From CAWEQW01 sp963811365 (GTDB lineage Bacteria; Actinomycetota; Actinomycetes; Propionibacteriales; Nocardioidaceae), in NCBI GenBank assembly GCA_963811365.1, contig CAWEQW010000008.1, positions 1,160,126 to 1,224,125 of the forward strand: a stretch of 64,000 nucleotides of DNA. Reading direction: 5' to 3'. The number at the start of each line of letters is the position of its first letter. Position 1 is the stretch's first letter. The translations under genes and the position numbers were made by a program. Below are positions 9,174-18,137 of the stretch, piece by piece. A model generated the notes under the pieces. The model was not told the origin of the DNA and did no database searches. It was given only the letters and a program-made list of their open reading frames with translations.

Positions 9174-10901
9174 ATGAGCGCGCCGACGGTCGAGCCGCAA
9201 AGCAGCATGCTCGAGCGTCACGTGCCGGGGGTGGCCGCCCTTCGTTCGTACCACCGGGCATGGCTGAGGCCCGACCTGGTCGCGGGGCTGGTCCTTGCCG
9301 CGATCCTGGTGCCGCAGGGGATGGCGTACGCCGAGCTTGCCGGGTTGCCAGCCGTCACTGGTCTGTACACGACGATTGCGTGCTTGGTGGGCTACGCGTT
9401 GATGGGGGCATCTCGGATCCTGGTTCTGGGGCCCGACTCGTCGGTCTCTCCGTTGATCTTCGCCGCGATCGTCCCGCTCGGCGCGGCGGACAGCCCCGAG
9501 ACCGCGATCGCGCTGGCCGGGATGCTGGCGATCCTCACCGGCCTGATCCTGGCCGGGATCGGTGTGGCGAAGCTCGGCTTCGTCGCCGACCTGCTGTCCA
9601 AGGAGGTCCAGGTCGGCTACATGAACGGCCTGGGCATCACGATCATCGTCGGTCAGCTGCCGAAGCTGTTCGGGTTCTCCACCGACGCCGACACCTTCGT
9701 CGAGGAGGTGAAGGCCTTCTTCGCCGGCCTCGACCAGACGCACACCACCACGCTGGTGGTCGGTCTCGCGACCCTGGCCGTGCTGCTGGTCCTGCCCAGG
9801 GTGACCAAGAAGCTCCCCGCGATCCTGATCGCCATCGTGGGCGCAACCGTGGTCAGCGCGGTGCTCGACCTCTCCGCGAAGGGCGTCGACACCGTGGGGG
9901 CGCTGCCTCAAGGCCTTCCCGTCCCCCAGATCCCGTGGACGCAGGCCAGTGACATCGGACCCCTGCTGCTCGCCGCCCTCGGGATCGCCCTCGTCTCGCT
10001 GACCGACACGATCGCTACCTCCACCAGCTTCGCCGCCCGTCGCGGCGACGAGGTGCGTCCCGACCAGGAGATGATCGGGCTCGGCGCCGCGAACCTGGCG
10101 GCGGGATTCTTCCAGGGGTTCTCGGTCTCCACCAGCGGCTCGCGCACCGCGGTCGCCGAACAGTCCGGGTCCAAGAGCCAGCTGACCGGACTCGTCGGGG
10201 CTGGTGTGGTGGCGATCCTCCTCCTCTTCCTGAACGGCTTGCTGGCCGACCTGCCGCAGACGGCCCTCGCCGCGGTCGTCATCACCGCCGCGCTCTCCTT
10301 GATGGACTTCTCGGCCCTGGCCCGGTACTGGCGGGTCCGGCGGACCGCGTTCGCCCTGTCAGTCGTCGCCAGCCTGGGAGTGATCTTCTTCGGCGTGCTC
10401 GAGGGCATCGCGATCGCGATCGTGCTGTCCGTACTGCTCTTCTTCCGCCGCAGCTGGTGGCCGCATGGCGCGGTGCTCGGAGAGGCGCCGGACGGCAGTT
10501 GGCACGACATCACGGGCGACATCGAGGTCATCGAGAGGCCGAGTGTCGTCGTACTCCGCTGGGAGGCGCCGCTGTTCTTCGCCAACGCCGGCATGTTCCA
10601 CGACCAGGTCCGCAAACTGGTCCGGGCGAAGCACGCCAGCTGGGTGGTGCTCCAGTGTGAGGCGATCACCGACGTCGACGTGACCGCCGCCGAGATGCTG
10701 GATCAGGCAGACAAACAGCTCAACACCCAGGGCGTGCACTTGGCGTTCGTGGAGCTGCGTGGGCGCCTGCAGGAGCTGGTGCTGCGCTACGGCTTGCTCG
10801 ACACCTTGGACAGGGACCACTTCTACACGTCGATGAGCGCGGCTCTCACGGACATCGAGGCTGTCGAGGCCGGCCGGCCCAGCGAACCCGGCGAGTCTTG
10901 A
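9174..10901 (+). CDS. SulP family anion transporter with STAS domain
   Basis: An intact 575-residue protein. It starts with the SulP signature region 'AILVPQGMAYAELAGLP', followed by roughly ten to twelve membrane helices up to residue 430 and a cytoplasmic STAS domain from about 440 to 560. SLC26/SulP proteins carry sulfate, bicarbonate, chloride or related anions. The substrate cannot be told from sequence. It begins 43 bases after the lipid kinase gene and runs in the same direction as the rhodanese and AhpD-like genes downstream. No frame disturbance is seen, in contrast to the genes to its left. Confidence 0.92.
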   Translation: MSAPTVEPQSSMLERHVPGVAALRSYHRAWLRPDLVAGLVLAAILVPQGMAYAELAGLPAVTGLYTTIACLVGYALMGASRILVLGPDSSVSPLIFAAIVPLGAADSPETAIALAGMLAILTGLILAGIGVAKLGFVADLLSKEVQVGYMNGLGITIIVGQLPKLFGFSTDADTFVEEVKAFFAGLDQTHTTTLVVGLATLAVLLVLPRVTKKLPAILIAIVGATVVSAVLDLSAKGVDTVGALPQGLPVPQIPWTQASDIGPLLLAALGIALVSLTDTIATSTSFAARRGDEVRPDQEMIGLGAANLAAGFFQGFSVSTSGSRTAVAEQSGSKSQLTGLVGAGVVAILLLFLNGLLADLPQTALAAVVITAALSLMDFSALARYWRVRRTAFALSVVASLGVIFFGVLEGIAIAIVLSVLLFFRRSWWPHGAVLGEAPDGSWHDITGDIEVIERPSVVVLRWEAPLFFANAGMFHDQVRKLVRAKHASWVVLQCEAITDVDVTAAEMLDQADKQLNTQGVHLAFVELRGRLQELVLRYGLLDTLDRDHFYTSMSAALTDIEAVEAGRPSEPGES

Positions 10902-11070
10902 CGCTCCTCATGTGCGATCTCGTACCTCGCGGGTGATGCCGCGCTCTCTTCGGCTTGGCATGCTCCGGTCATAAGCACCCGACGGTGCGGTGGTTGACCT
11001 TCCGGTCTCGACCGCTCACCGCGACGTCGGCGGCCGGCCGTGCCGGTCAGGTCACCTTGGGAGGCAGCAG

Positions 11071-11487
11071 ATGGTTTGGGCGATTCTCGTGTTCCTGGGC
11101 GTTCCGCTGTGGGTGTGCGCGGCAGGCATCACCATCACGGTCCTGCGGAACCGGAGCCTGCGAAAGCGACCGGGCGACATCCCGGTTCGGCTGCAACGGG
11201 CGGGAAGGAAGCGGTGGACCAGGGGCCACGCCCTCTGGGTGTCGGACGTCTTCGCGTTCCGAGGCAGCCCCTCGGGCTGGAGCGAGGTGCTCGAGCACGT
11301 CACCGACGTGACACTGCGCAGCCCCAGCGAGGAGGAGGGCCGCAAGCTGCACCGCCTGGGACAGACGGTCCAGATCGCCACCCTGTCGACTGCGGACGCC
11401 GAACCCTTCGCGGTCGCCGCCGACGCCGAACGGCGCACCGCGCTGGTGGGACCGTTCGTCGCAGAGAGCTCGCGCCGCGCAACATGA
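11071..11487 (+). CDS. DUF2550-like single-pass membrane protein
   Basis: 138 residues. The start at ATG 11071 is set by GGGAGG nine bases upstream; the frame is open further upstream but without support. One N-terminal transmembrane helix ('ILVFLGVPLWVCAAGITI') is followed by a basic cytosolic domain with 'RWTRGHALWVSDVFAFRG', which resembles the DUF2550 family of actinobacteria, small proteins usually coded near the ATP synthase operon. Function unknown. It stands alone here between SulP and an unknown gene. About 170 bases upstream (10902-11070) contain no gene. Confidence 0.7.
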   Translation: MVWAILVFLGVPLWVCAAGITITVLRNRSLRKRPGDIPVRLQRAGRKRWTRGHALWVSDVFAFRGSPSGWSEVLEHVTDVTLRSPSEEEGRKLHRLGQTVQIATLSTADAEPFAVAADAERRTALVGPFVAESSRRAT

Positions 11488-11554
11488 CCTCATTCGGGGG
11501 CGGTCCACGTGGCATCGCAAGTCTCGAAGTGCAACCTACGAAGAGGAGTCAACG

Positions 11555-12231
11555 ATGAAGCTCAAGACAGGTCTCGGTGCAAACGAGCAATCCACGTCAA
11601 GGACGCTCGCGGCCTCCGGTTCTGTGGGATGGGAGCCTTCGTCGGCACGGGACGGGCCCAGCGAGCCCACGTCTACACGGCCGCGTCGTTCCCAGTGGGT
11701 CCGGAGACCCACGAGTCGATCGACCCCGAGAGGCTCGCACGCGAGCTCGAGGTCGACATGTGCGCGGTCAACAGCGGTCGCTTCTGGATGATGGACGAGT
11801 ACACCGGCAGCGAGGTTGTCGACTTCCACGGCGTCCCGATGCGATGGGCCGGCGACATGACTGGGGCGGAGATGCTGTCCGAGTTCCAGAACGCGTACAC
11901 CCCCTCAATGATCTACCGCAACACCGCGTGGATCTTCCATGCGGGCAAGCCCGTCTACCTTCTACGGGAGCCCGGAGGCGCGGTATGGGTGCTGCAGGAG
12001 ATGACGAAGGACGTCGACCCGACCCTCGAACCTGACAACCTCCACGAGCTCGGGGGCAAGCTCACGCAGCTCCCAGAAGGCTGGACGTTCGAGACCAAGA
12101 TCCTCGACCAGGATCTCGTGCTCGACACGGGTCGCGCCGGAGGCTGGGCGGCGATCCTCCGCGACGAGCTCGGCTGCGCCTACCAGGGCTGCGGGTACGG
12201 CGCCGACACCAGCGCCAACTACGTTCCGTGA
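11555..12231 (+). CDS. Uncharacterised soluble protein, start region frameshifted
   Basis: The conserved-looking body runs from 'HVYTAASFPVGPETHESI' to the C-terminal 'GCGYGADTSANYVP', about 190 residues, acidic, with an aromatic-rich centre ('SMIYRNTAWIFHAGKPVYL'). I do not recognise the family. A good ribosome site (GAAGAGGAGT) precedes ATG 11555, but that ATG is in a different frame from the body, so an indel lies between about 11580 and 11660. In the body's own frame the nearest ATG is 11629, without a ribosome site. The gene sits between the DUF2550-like and AhpD-like genes and may share their transcript. Confidence 0.6.
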
Positions 12232-12274
12232 TCCGGTCCGGGAAGCAGGCCGACCATGACGAGAAGAGGCTGAG

Positions 12275-13015
12275 ATGCAGCTACAGGAACACGGACGGTC
12301 ACCGGTCGGCGTGATCACGTCGGCGACGAGACCTGCTGTCGGACGCCACAAGCCGGTCATCCAGTGGGGCGAGTTCGGCCGGTTGACCGTCCACCTCCTA
12401 CGCCGCGTTCCCGACCTCGGTGCGATCTGGTTCGGCGGCCGCCTCGACCCTGCCTTCCGCGAGGAGCTGATGGTCTCGGTGGCGGGCGTGAACTCGTGTC
12501 GCCAGTGCAGTTTCGCCCACCGGGAGTGGGCTCTGGCCGAGGGGCTTCCCGAGGCGGACCTTGCCGCTCTGGAGGGACTGGAGCCGGAGCACTTCGACGC
12601 GCGGACGTGGGCAGCGATCGCGTGGGCTCAAGCCGCCGCCGGCAGCGACTTCGCCGATGTACCTGAACTGGTCGGGGCGAACTTCCGACAGCAGTTCAGC
12701 CCTCAGGAACAGGCCGACATAGAGCTCGTGGCCAAGACCATGGCGTGGATGAACCGGGCCAGCAACACCGTTGACGCGGGCCTGTCGCGGCTGAGGCGCC
12801 GGCCGGTGCCGGAAAGCGGGGTGCTGCGTGAGCTCGTGGCGCTGCTGGCCTACGGCCTGGTCACCCCCGTCATCCTCATCGTTCTCGCCGTCAAGCAGCG
12901 CCGCGGTCCCCTCTCGTTGGTCCGCGAGGTGGGGCCGTTCTTCCACGAGTTCGAGGCGCGAGGACCACACACCATCTCCGGACCCGGCCGCGAGATCGGC
13001 CACTACCCGTTCTGA
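12275..13015 (+). CDS. AhpD-like / carboxymuconolactone decarboxylase family protein with C-terminal membrane helix
   Basis: 246 residues. Residues 55-170 form an all-helical AhpD-like domain with the peroxidase-type redox pair in 'NSCRQCSFAHREW' (Cys-x2-Cys followed by His), as used by AhpD alkylhydroperoxidases to pass electrons. Residues 175-210 add a hydrophobic segment ('ELVALLAYGLVTPVILIVLA') that would tether the domain to the membrane, which is not usual for AhpD itself. ATG 12275 follows GAAGAGG. The rhodanese gene lies downstream, so both may handle oxidised sulfur or peroxides; that link is inference. Confidence 0.8.
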   Translation: MQLQEHGRSPVGVITSATRPAVGRHKPVIQWGEFGRLTVHLLRRVPDLGAIWFGGRLDPAFREELMVSVAGVNSCRQCSFAHREWALAEGLPEADLAALEGLEPEHFDARTWAAIAWAQAAAGSDFADVPELVGANFRQQFSPQEQADIELVAKTMAWMNRASNTVDAGLSRLRRRPVPESGVLRELVALLAYGLVTPVILIVLAVKQRRGPLSLVREVGPFFHEFEARGPHTISGPGREIGHYPF

Positions 13016-13102
13016 AGCAGGGGGAGCTTCACCCACCGGCGGGCGTCATACGACTCGGACTCCGCGTTCACCCAACTTCGCGAGTCGGGAATCGAGGCAA
13101 CG

Positions 13103-13669
13103 ATGAGCACCACCGCCACCCACGACGGGCGTCCGATCGTGGAGGCCCGGCAGACCAAGCTGGGCCTCTACCTCACCGCCAAGGAGGCCTACGACATGTG
13201 GCAGGCCGACCCCGAGGGCGTCACCGTCCTCGACGTCCGCACCCCCGAGGAGTGGGTCTTCACCGGACACCCCCCGATGGCCGTCAACATCCCCTTCGCG
13301 ACCCTGGCCTACGTGTGGGACGAGGAGAAGAGGGCACTGCCCTGGTCGCTGAACCCGCACTTCGTCGAGACCGTGCTCGAGCGCTTCAAGCCCGACGACA
13401 CCCTCCTGGTCACCTGCCGGTCGGGTGGCCGCGCGGCGATGGCGATCAACATGCTCGCCGCCGCTGGGTTCACCCATGCCTTCAACATCCTCGACGGGAT
13501 GGAAGGCAGTCGCGTCGAGGACCCCGACAGCGTCTTCGACGGGATGCGCCGGAAGAACGGCTGGCAGATGTCCGGCCTGCCGTGGACCTACGACCTCGAC
13601 CCCGACACCATGACCCTCCCCGACCGCGAACAGACCGGCGAGCTCCACCCCGGCAACGACGAGGACTGA
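13103..13669 (+). CDS. Rhodanese-like domain protein
   Basis: 188 residues with one complete rhodanese domain. 'VTVLDVRTPEEW' is the CH2A-type motif and 'LLVTCRSGGRAA' contains the active-site Cys and its loop, so sulfur transfer activity is plausible. The insertion 'HPPMAVNIPFATLAYVWDEE' is typical of longer single-domain rhodaneses of actinobacteria and proteobacteria. There is no signal peptide, so the protein is cytoplasmic. ATG follows GAGGCAACG. Neighbours are the AhpD-like gene and a membrane protein gene 53 bases downstream. Confidence 0.9.
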   Translation: MSTTATHDGRPIVEARQTKLGLYLTAKEAYDMWQADPEGVTVLDVRTPEEWVFTGHPPMAVNIPFATLAYVWDEEKRALPWSLNPHFVETVLERFKPDDTLLVTCRSGGRAAMAINMLAAAGFTHAFNILDGMEGSRVEDPDSVFDGMRRKNGWQMSGLPWTYDLDPDTMTLPDREQTGELHPGNDED

Positions 13670-13722
13670 CACGCGCGAGGCTCGGCTGCCTGCGACCGTG
13701 CGCGAGGAGCGGAGGGATCCAG

Positions 13723-14397
13723 TTGGCCATCAAGGGGCCCCCTCGCCCCGGTGCGCGGCAGGGTGAGCCACGGCTGCCCATGGCCATCGCCGTCATTCTT
13801 GCGGCGGCGCTGTTCCTGCTGATCCCCGAGCAGTTCCGGCTGGGTCTGGGGACCTACATCGTGTACCCGGTCGTGCTCGTCTCGCTGCTCGTCGTGCTCG
13901 TCTTCGGCGACCCTGGTCGCATCGACCGGGAGTCACGTCCCCTGCGCGCCGTCACCGGACTCATGGTCGTCATCCTCACCTCGGCGTCCGCAGCAGCCGC
14001 CTTCCGGTTGGTCGCCGGCATCCTCAGACACAAGGAGTTCGACAGCCCGGCGCAGCTCCTGCGCGTGGGGGCGATCGCGTGGATCACCACCATCATCGCC
14101 TTCGCGCTGTGGTACTGGCATCTGGACTCAGGGGGACCAGCCGCCCGGGCCAACGGCTCGAGCAGGACACGACCCGCGTTCCGGTTCCCTGAGCAGTCCA
14201 TCCCCGACCTGGTCGACGCCGGCTGGTACCCGCAGTTCGTCGACTACCTTGCCTTGTCGTTCAACACGGCCACCGCGTTCAGCCCCACCGACGTCTCCCC
14301 GATCAGGCACTGGTCGAAGCTGTGGCTGATCTTCGAGTCGATGATCAGCCTCACCCTGCTGCTGATGGTCGTGGCCAGGGCCGTGAACGTGCTCTGA
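13723..14397 (+). CDS. Integral membrane protein, possibly ion-channel-like
   Basis: 224 residues starting at TTG 13723, which is placed well behind GGAGCGGAGGG; no ATG or GTG nearby has a ribosome site. There are four to five transmembrane helices. The C-terminal part 'YLALSFNTATAFSPTDVSP' followed by a last helix resembles a pore-loop arrangement found in uncharacterised actinobacterial membrane proteins sometimes annotated as DUF1345 or channel-like. Function unknown. Last gene of the plus-strand series that begins at 7.7 kb. Confidence 0.75.
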   Translation: MAIKGPPRPGARQGEPRLPMAIAVILAAALFLLIPEQFRLGLGTYIVYPVVLVSLLVVLVFGDPGRIDRESRPLRAVTGLMVVILTSASAAAAFRLVAGILRHKEFDSPAQLLRVGAIAWITTIIAFALWYWHLDSGGPAARANGSSRTRPAFRFPEQSIPDLVDAGWYPQFVDYLALSFNTATAFSPTDVSPIRHWSKLWLIFESMISLTLLLMVVARAVNVL

Positions 14398-14567
14398 CTC
14401 CACACCGAGCCGTCCAGACCAGTGCTTGAGCGGCAGCCGCGGTGGCAACTGCGAAGCGTGGGGCGACTGCCGTGTCCCCCTCGGGTGGGCGGACCGGTCA
14501 GGTCGCGGCGCCGGAGGCCGATGGGGTGGGCGCCGAGATCCCGCGCCCACCAGGAGAGGCCACCGCC

Positions 14568-14813
14568 ATGACGACCGGCTCGATGCCGCCGCAACCCTCC
14601 CCCGCGACGTCGAGCCCGGCCCGTCCCCTCGTCCGGTGCACGGTCCTGCCCCACCCCAGCGGCGGCTACGCCCCGGTCCCGCACCACGGGGAGCAGCCTC
14701 CCGCGTCCGCGCCCGAGCGCGCCATCTCCCTGCCGACCGTGGCCGACGCGGTGCGGTACGCCATGAACCACTTCGGTCTGACGTCCTCGGAGGTCGCGTC
14801 CTCCCGCGGATGA
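14568..14813 (+). CDS. Small hypothetical protein
   Basis: 81 residues from ATG 14568, preceded by GGAGAGG. The first half is Pro/Ser-rich and looks disordered; the C-terminal half 'SLPTVADAVRYAMNHFGLTS' could form helices. No family recognised. It lies alone between a plus-strand membrane protein gene and the minus-strand GAF-ANTAR gene. Supported only by start context and frame. Confidence 0.4.
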   Translation: MTTGSMPPQPSPATSSPARPLVRCTVLPHPSGGYAPVPHHGEQPPASAPERAISLPTVADAVRYAMNHFGLTSSEVASSRG

Positions 14814-14876
14814 ACCCGCCGGGCGCGGGTACCCGCCGCTCGCGCCCGAGGAGGAGACGACGGCTTCGGGCCAGGC

Positions 14877-15572
14877 TCAGCGCCCTTCGTCGTCGCCGCT
14901 CTGCTCGGCGCCCGCGACGATCTCCTGGGCGACCAGCCGGAGCTTGACGTTGCGGTGCTGCGACAGCCGGGTCAGGAACGCGAACGCGCGCGCGTCGGTG
15001 AGCTGGTAGCGCTCCATCACGATGCCGAGAGCCTGGCCGATCGTACGGCGGGTGCGCACCGCTTCCTGGAGGTCGTGGATCTCCTGGGCGTACGCGAGGG
15101 CGGTCGCGGCGTGCTGGGTGAACAGGTCGCCGAGCCGGCTCAGGTCCTGGAACGCCCCGACGTCGCGGGAGTACAGGTTGAGCGCGCCCTGCGCCCCCCG
15201 GGGCGTCTCGAACAGCCGCAGCCCGGCCTGGGCCCGGATGCCCGCGGCGACGGCCACCTCGGCGTACCGGCGGAACCGCTGGTCGGCCGAGAGGTTGGGG
15301 GCCACGACGTGCACCGAGTCGACGGCGGCCTCGTAGCACGGCCCCTCCTGCAGGTCGTACTGCGCCTTGTCGACGTCGCACAGCATGTCGTCGGTGGGCG
15401 CGGCCGTCCCGAGCGTCCCGTCGGCGTGGAGCACGGAGATGCTGGCGTAGTGCACGTCGGGGATCGCCTCGACCGCCACCTCGGTGATGCGTTCCAGGGT
15501 GTGGTCGAGGTCGCCGGGGGTCAGCGCCGCCGCCAGCCGGCGGGAGGTCTCGAGCAGGCGCTCGTCAGTCAT
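14877..15572 (-). CDS. GAF and ANTAR domain-containing regulator
   Basis: 231 residues. Residues 10-160 form a GAF domain ('YASISVLHADGTLG', 'LFTQHAATALAYA'). Residues 165-222 form an ANTAR domain ('TRRTIGQALGIVMERYQLTD', then 'AFAFLTRLSQHRNVKLRLVA'), an RNA-binding module that acts as a transcription antiterminator. GAF-ANTAR proteins are abundant in actinobacteria; ligands are usually unknown. It is coded just downstream of paaE on the same strand with a 15-base gap, so it may be transcribed with the phenylacetate genes. Confidence 0.9.
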   Translation of the reverse strand: MTDERLLETSRRLAAALTPGDLDHTLERITEVAVEAIPDVHYASISVLHADGTLGTAAPTDDMLCDVDKAQYDLQEGPCYEAAVDSVHVVAPNLSADQRFRRYAEVAVAAGIRAQAGLRLFETPRGAQGALNLYSRDVGAFQDLSRLGDLFTQHAATALAYAQEIHDLQEAVRTRRTIGQALGIVMERYQLTDARAFAFLTRLSQHRNVKLRLVAQEIVAGAEQSGDDEGR

Positions 15573-15587
15573 TCGGGAACGGTACCC

Positions 15588-16676
15588 CTACACGTCGTAG
15601 TCAACGCTCACCTCGTCCGTGACCGGGAACGACTGGCAGGTGAGCACGAAGCCGGCCTCGACCTCGGCGTCCTCGAGCGCGTAGTTGCGGCGCATGTCGA
15701 CCCGGCCCGACGTCGCCTTCGCGCGGCAGGTGCCGCAGACGCCGCCCTTGCAGGCGAACGGCAGGTCGGACCTGGAGCGCTGCGCGCCGTCGAGCACCGT
15801 CGCGTCGCGCGGCAGGTCGAGCACCGTGGAGCGGCCGTCGAGGGTGACCGTGACCCGGCTGCTCGGGCCGACGATCCCGGGCTCGGCGTGCCGCACCGGC
15901 TCGGGAGGCACGTCGTCGACGAAGAACAGCTCGGCGTGCACCTTCGCGCGGGGCACCTCCAGCGACGCCAGCACGTCGCGAGCCTCCTGGACCATCGCGA
16001 AGGGTCCGCACAGCCAGAACCCGTCGACCGCGGGCAGCGGCACGAGAGCGCCGAGGATCGCCCGCAGCCGGTCGCCGTCGAGCCTCCCGGTGAACAGGTC
16101 GACGTCGCGCGGCTCCCGGGAGAGCACGTGCACCAGCTCGAAGCGCGGGCCGTGCAGGTCCTTGAGGTCCGCGAGCTCCTCGGCGAACATCACCGTGTTG
16201 GTGTGCCGGTTCCCGTAGAGCAGGGTGACCGACGCGCGCTCGTTGGCCAGCAGCGAGGCGGCGATCGAGAGCAGCGGCGTGATGCCCGACCCGGCCGCGA
16301 CCAGCACGTGCCGCCCCGGGTCGGCGGGGTCCACCACGAAGGAGCCGGCGGGCGGCGCGACGTCGATGCGGTCGCCGGGCCGGACCTCGTGCACCAGCCA
16401 GGAGGAGAACAGCCCGCCGGGCACCTCCCGGACCCCGACCCTCGGGCGGGCACCGGCGGGGGCGCAGATGGAGTACGACCGGCGCTCCTCGCGGCCCTCC
16501 AGGCGGCGGCGCAGCGTCAGCGACTGTCCCGGACGGAAGTCGTAGAGCCCCGCGAGGTCGGCCGGGACCGCGAAGGTGACCGCGACGGCGTCGTCGCACA
16601 GCCGCTCGACGTCGGCCACCTCGAGAGTGTGGAAGGTGGCGGCCCGCGACGGCGCCTGCGTGGCGGCGAGGGTCAT
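15588..16676 (-). CDS. paaE: Phenylacetyl-CoA epoxidase reductase subunit PaaE
   Basis: 362 residues, the normal length. An N-terminal ferredoxin-reductase FAD domain ('RRSYSICAP'), an NAD(P) domain ('LVAAGSGITPLLSIAA') and a C-terminal plant-type [2Fe-2S] ferredoxin with Cys in 'CKGGVCGTC' and 'LTCQSFP' are in the usual order. PaaE passes electrons from NADPH to the PaaABC oxygenase that turns phenylacetyl-CoA into its 1,2-epoxide. The ATG abuts the stop of paaD with no gap. Last epoxidase gene of the operon. Confidence 0.95.
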   Translation of the reverse strand: MTLAATQAPSRAATFHTLEVADVERLCDDAVAVTFAVPADLAGLYDFRPGQSLTLRRRLEGREERRSYSICAPAGARPRVGVREVPGGLFSSWLVHEVRPGDRIDVAPPAGSFVVDPADPGRHVLVAAGSGITPLLSIAASLLANERASVTLLYGNRHTNTVMFAEELADLKDLHGPRFELVHVLSREPRDVDLFTGRLDGDRLRAILGALVPLPAVDGFWLCGPFAMVQEARDVLASLEVPRAKVHAELFFVDDVPPEPVRHAEPGIVGPSSRVTVTLDGRSTVLDLPRDATVLDGAQRSRSDLPFACKGGVCGTCRAKATSGRVDMRRNYALEDAEVEAGFVLTCQSFPVTDEVSVDYDV

Positions 16677-17192
16677 TCAGAGCTCCTTGACGTGGTCGAA
16701 CGGCTCGAGGCAGCCCCGGCAGCGGTGCTGCGACAGGCACGCCGTGGCTCCGAACCACGACACCTCCTCGGTGCGCGCCGAGCCGCAGCGTGGACAGGCC
16801 ACCGACGGCTCGCGCCGGCCGAGCACCAGCGGCACGGGGCCGGCCTCGCGCGGGGCCGCCCCGGGCGGCGCGATGCCGTGGGCTGCCAGGGCCGCGCGCC
16901 CCTGCGCAGTGATCCAGTCGCTCGACCAGGCCGGGTGCAGGACGGTACGCACCTCGACGTCGCCGAAGCCGGCGCGCCACAGGGCCAGCACCAGGTCGGA
17001 CCGGATGGTCGCCGTTGCCGGGCAGCCGGAGTACGTCGGCGTCACCGAGACGACCACCGTGCCACCGTCGAGCCGGACCTCCCGCAGGACGCCGAGGTCC
17101 GCCAAGGTGAGCATCGGCAGCTCCGGGTCACGGACCTCGCCGGCGACCCGCTGAGCGACCGACAGGTCGTCGAGGACGGTCGCCACGCTCAC
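16677..17192 (-). CDS. paaD: Phenylacetate degradation protein PaaD (iron-sulfur assembly-like)
   Basis: 171 residues. It begins with a MIP18/DUF59-type domain ('DPELPMLTLADLGVLREV' and 'YSGCPAT'), and ends in a zinc-ribbon-like set of cysteines ('CPRCGS', 'CRGCLEPFDHVKEL'), both features of PaaD. PaaD is thought to mature the iron centre of the epoxidase. The GTG start overlaps the paaC stop as GTGA, indicating translational coupling. Confidence 0.93.
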   Translation of the reverse strand: MSVATVLDDLSVAQRVAGEVRDPELPMLTLADLGVLREVRLDGGTVVVSVTPTYSGCPATATIRSDLVLALWRAGFGDVEVRTVLHPAWSSDWITAQGRAALAAHGIAPPGAAPREAGPVPLVLGRREPSVACPRCGSARTEEVSWFGATACLSQHRCRGCLEPFDHVKEL

Positions 17193-18106
17193 CACCGCCC
17201 CAGCGGGTGCGCGCGCGCCACGCTCTGCATCTCCGCCAGCAGGTGGCTCAGCGCCTCGGTGTGCAGGCCGTCGCGTCCGGCCCGGCCGGCCATCGCGGCC
17301 ACGACCGGTGTCTGCGGGACGGGCAGGTCGGCGGCCGACAGCACGCTGTCGACCACCTCGTCGAAGACGGCGCGCAACCCCCGCGGGTCGGCCGCGACAC
17401 CGGCCGCGGCGAGCGCCGCCTCCACGTCGTGGGCGACGAAGAGCTCCTCGACGTACGGCCAGACCGCGGCCAGCCCGGCGGTCGTCCGGCGGCGGGACTC
17501 CTGCGTCCCGCGGGCCAGGGTGACCAGCCACCGGGCGGCGTAGTCGCGGTGGTACGCCAGCTCCTTGGTGCCCTTGGCGGCCACCGCGGCGAGCACCGGG
17601 TCCCGCGAGCCGCGCAGCGCCTCGAACAGCGCCAGCCGCCAGGTGGCCAGCACGAACAGCCGCGCGACCGTCTGCGCGAAGTCGCCGTTCTCGGCCTCCG
17701 CCAGCCGGACGTTGCGGAAGCCGGTGTCGTCGCGGAAGAACGCGAGCGCGTCCTCCGGCGGCACCGGCGACCCCTCCGGGAGCGCCGGAACCACCGACGG
17801 GTCCGCCGCCGCGGCGCGGGCCAGCAGGAGGCGTGCCTGGCCGAGCAGGTCGAGGCCGAGGTTGGCCAGCGCCACCTCCTCCTCGAGCTCGGGAGCGTGC
17901 GCGGTCCACTCGGCGAGCCGCTGCGCCGACACGAGGGCGTCGTCGCCCAGCATCAGGCAGTACGCCGCCAGAGCAGGTCCGTCCACGCCCTCGGCCAGCG
18001 TGGTGTCCACGCCGGCGAGCGGGTCGTCGAAGCCGGCGCCGAACGCCCAGCGCGCGTCGGGGTCGGCCTCGACGAGCCCCTCGTAGGCGTTGTGGTGGTC
18101 GGTCAC
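17189..18106 (-). CDS. paaC: Phenylacetyl-CoA epoxidase structural subunit PaaC
   Basis: 305 residues, all-helical ferritin-like fold. 'LMLGDDALVSAQRLAEW' near residue 50 and 'GTKELAYHRDYAARWLVTLA' are typical PaaC segments. PaaC is the non-catalytic partner of PaaA in the hetero-oligomeric di-iron monooxygenase. Slightly longer than many orthologues because of an N-terminal extension. It follows paaB after a 31-base gap. Confidence 0.94.
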   Translation of the reverse strand: MTDHHNAYEGLVEADPDARWAFGAGFDDPLAGVDTTLAEGVDGPALAAYCLMLGDDALVSAQRLAEWTAHAPELEEEVALANLGLDLLGQARLLLARAAAADPSVVPALPEGSPVPPEDALAFFRDDTGFRNVRLAEAENGDFAQTVARLFVLATWRLALFEALRGSRDPVLAAVAAKGTKELAYHRDYAARWLVTLARGTQESRRRTTAGLAAVWPYVEELFVAHDVEAALAAAGVAADPRGLRAVFDEVVDSVLSAADLPVPQTPVVAAMAGRAGRDGLHTEALSHLLAEMQSVARAHPLGRW

Positions 18107-18137
18107 GCTGTCTCCTGCTCTCGCACGTCGAGGTCGC

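Noticed and set aside
14955..17543. Open plus-strand frame of 862 codons across the GAF-ANTAR and paaEDC genes
   Set aside because: Antisense to four well-recognised genes; low-complexity Arg/Val/Gly text and no ribosome site.
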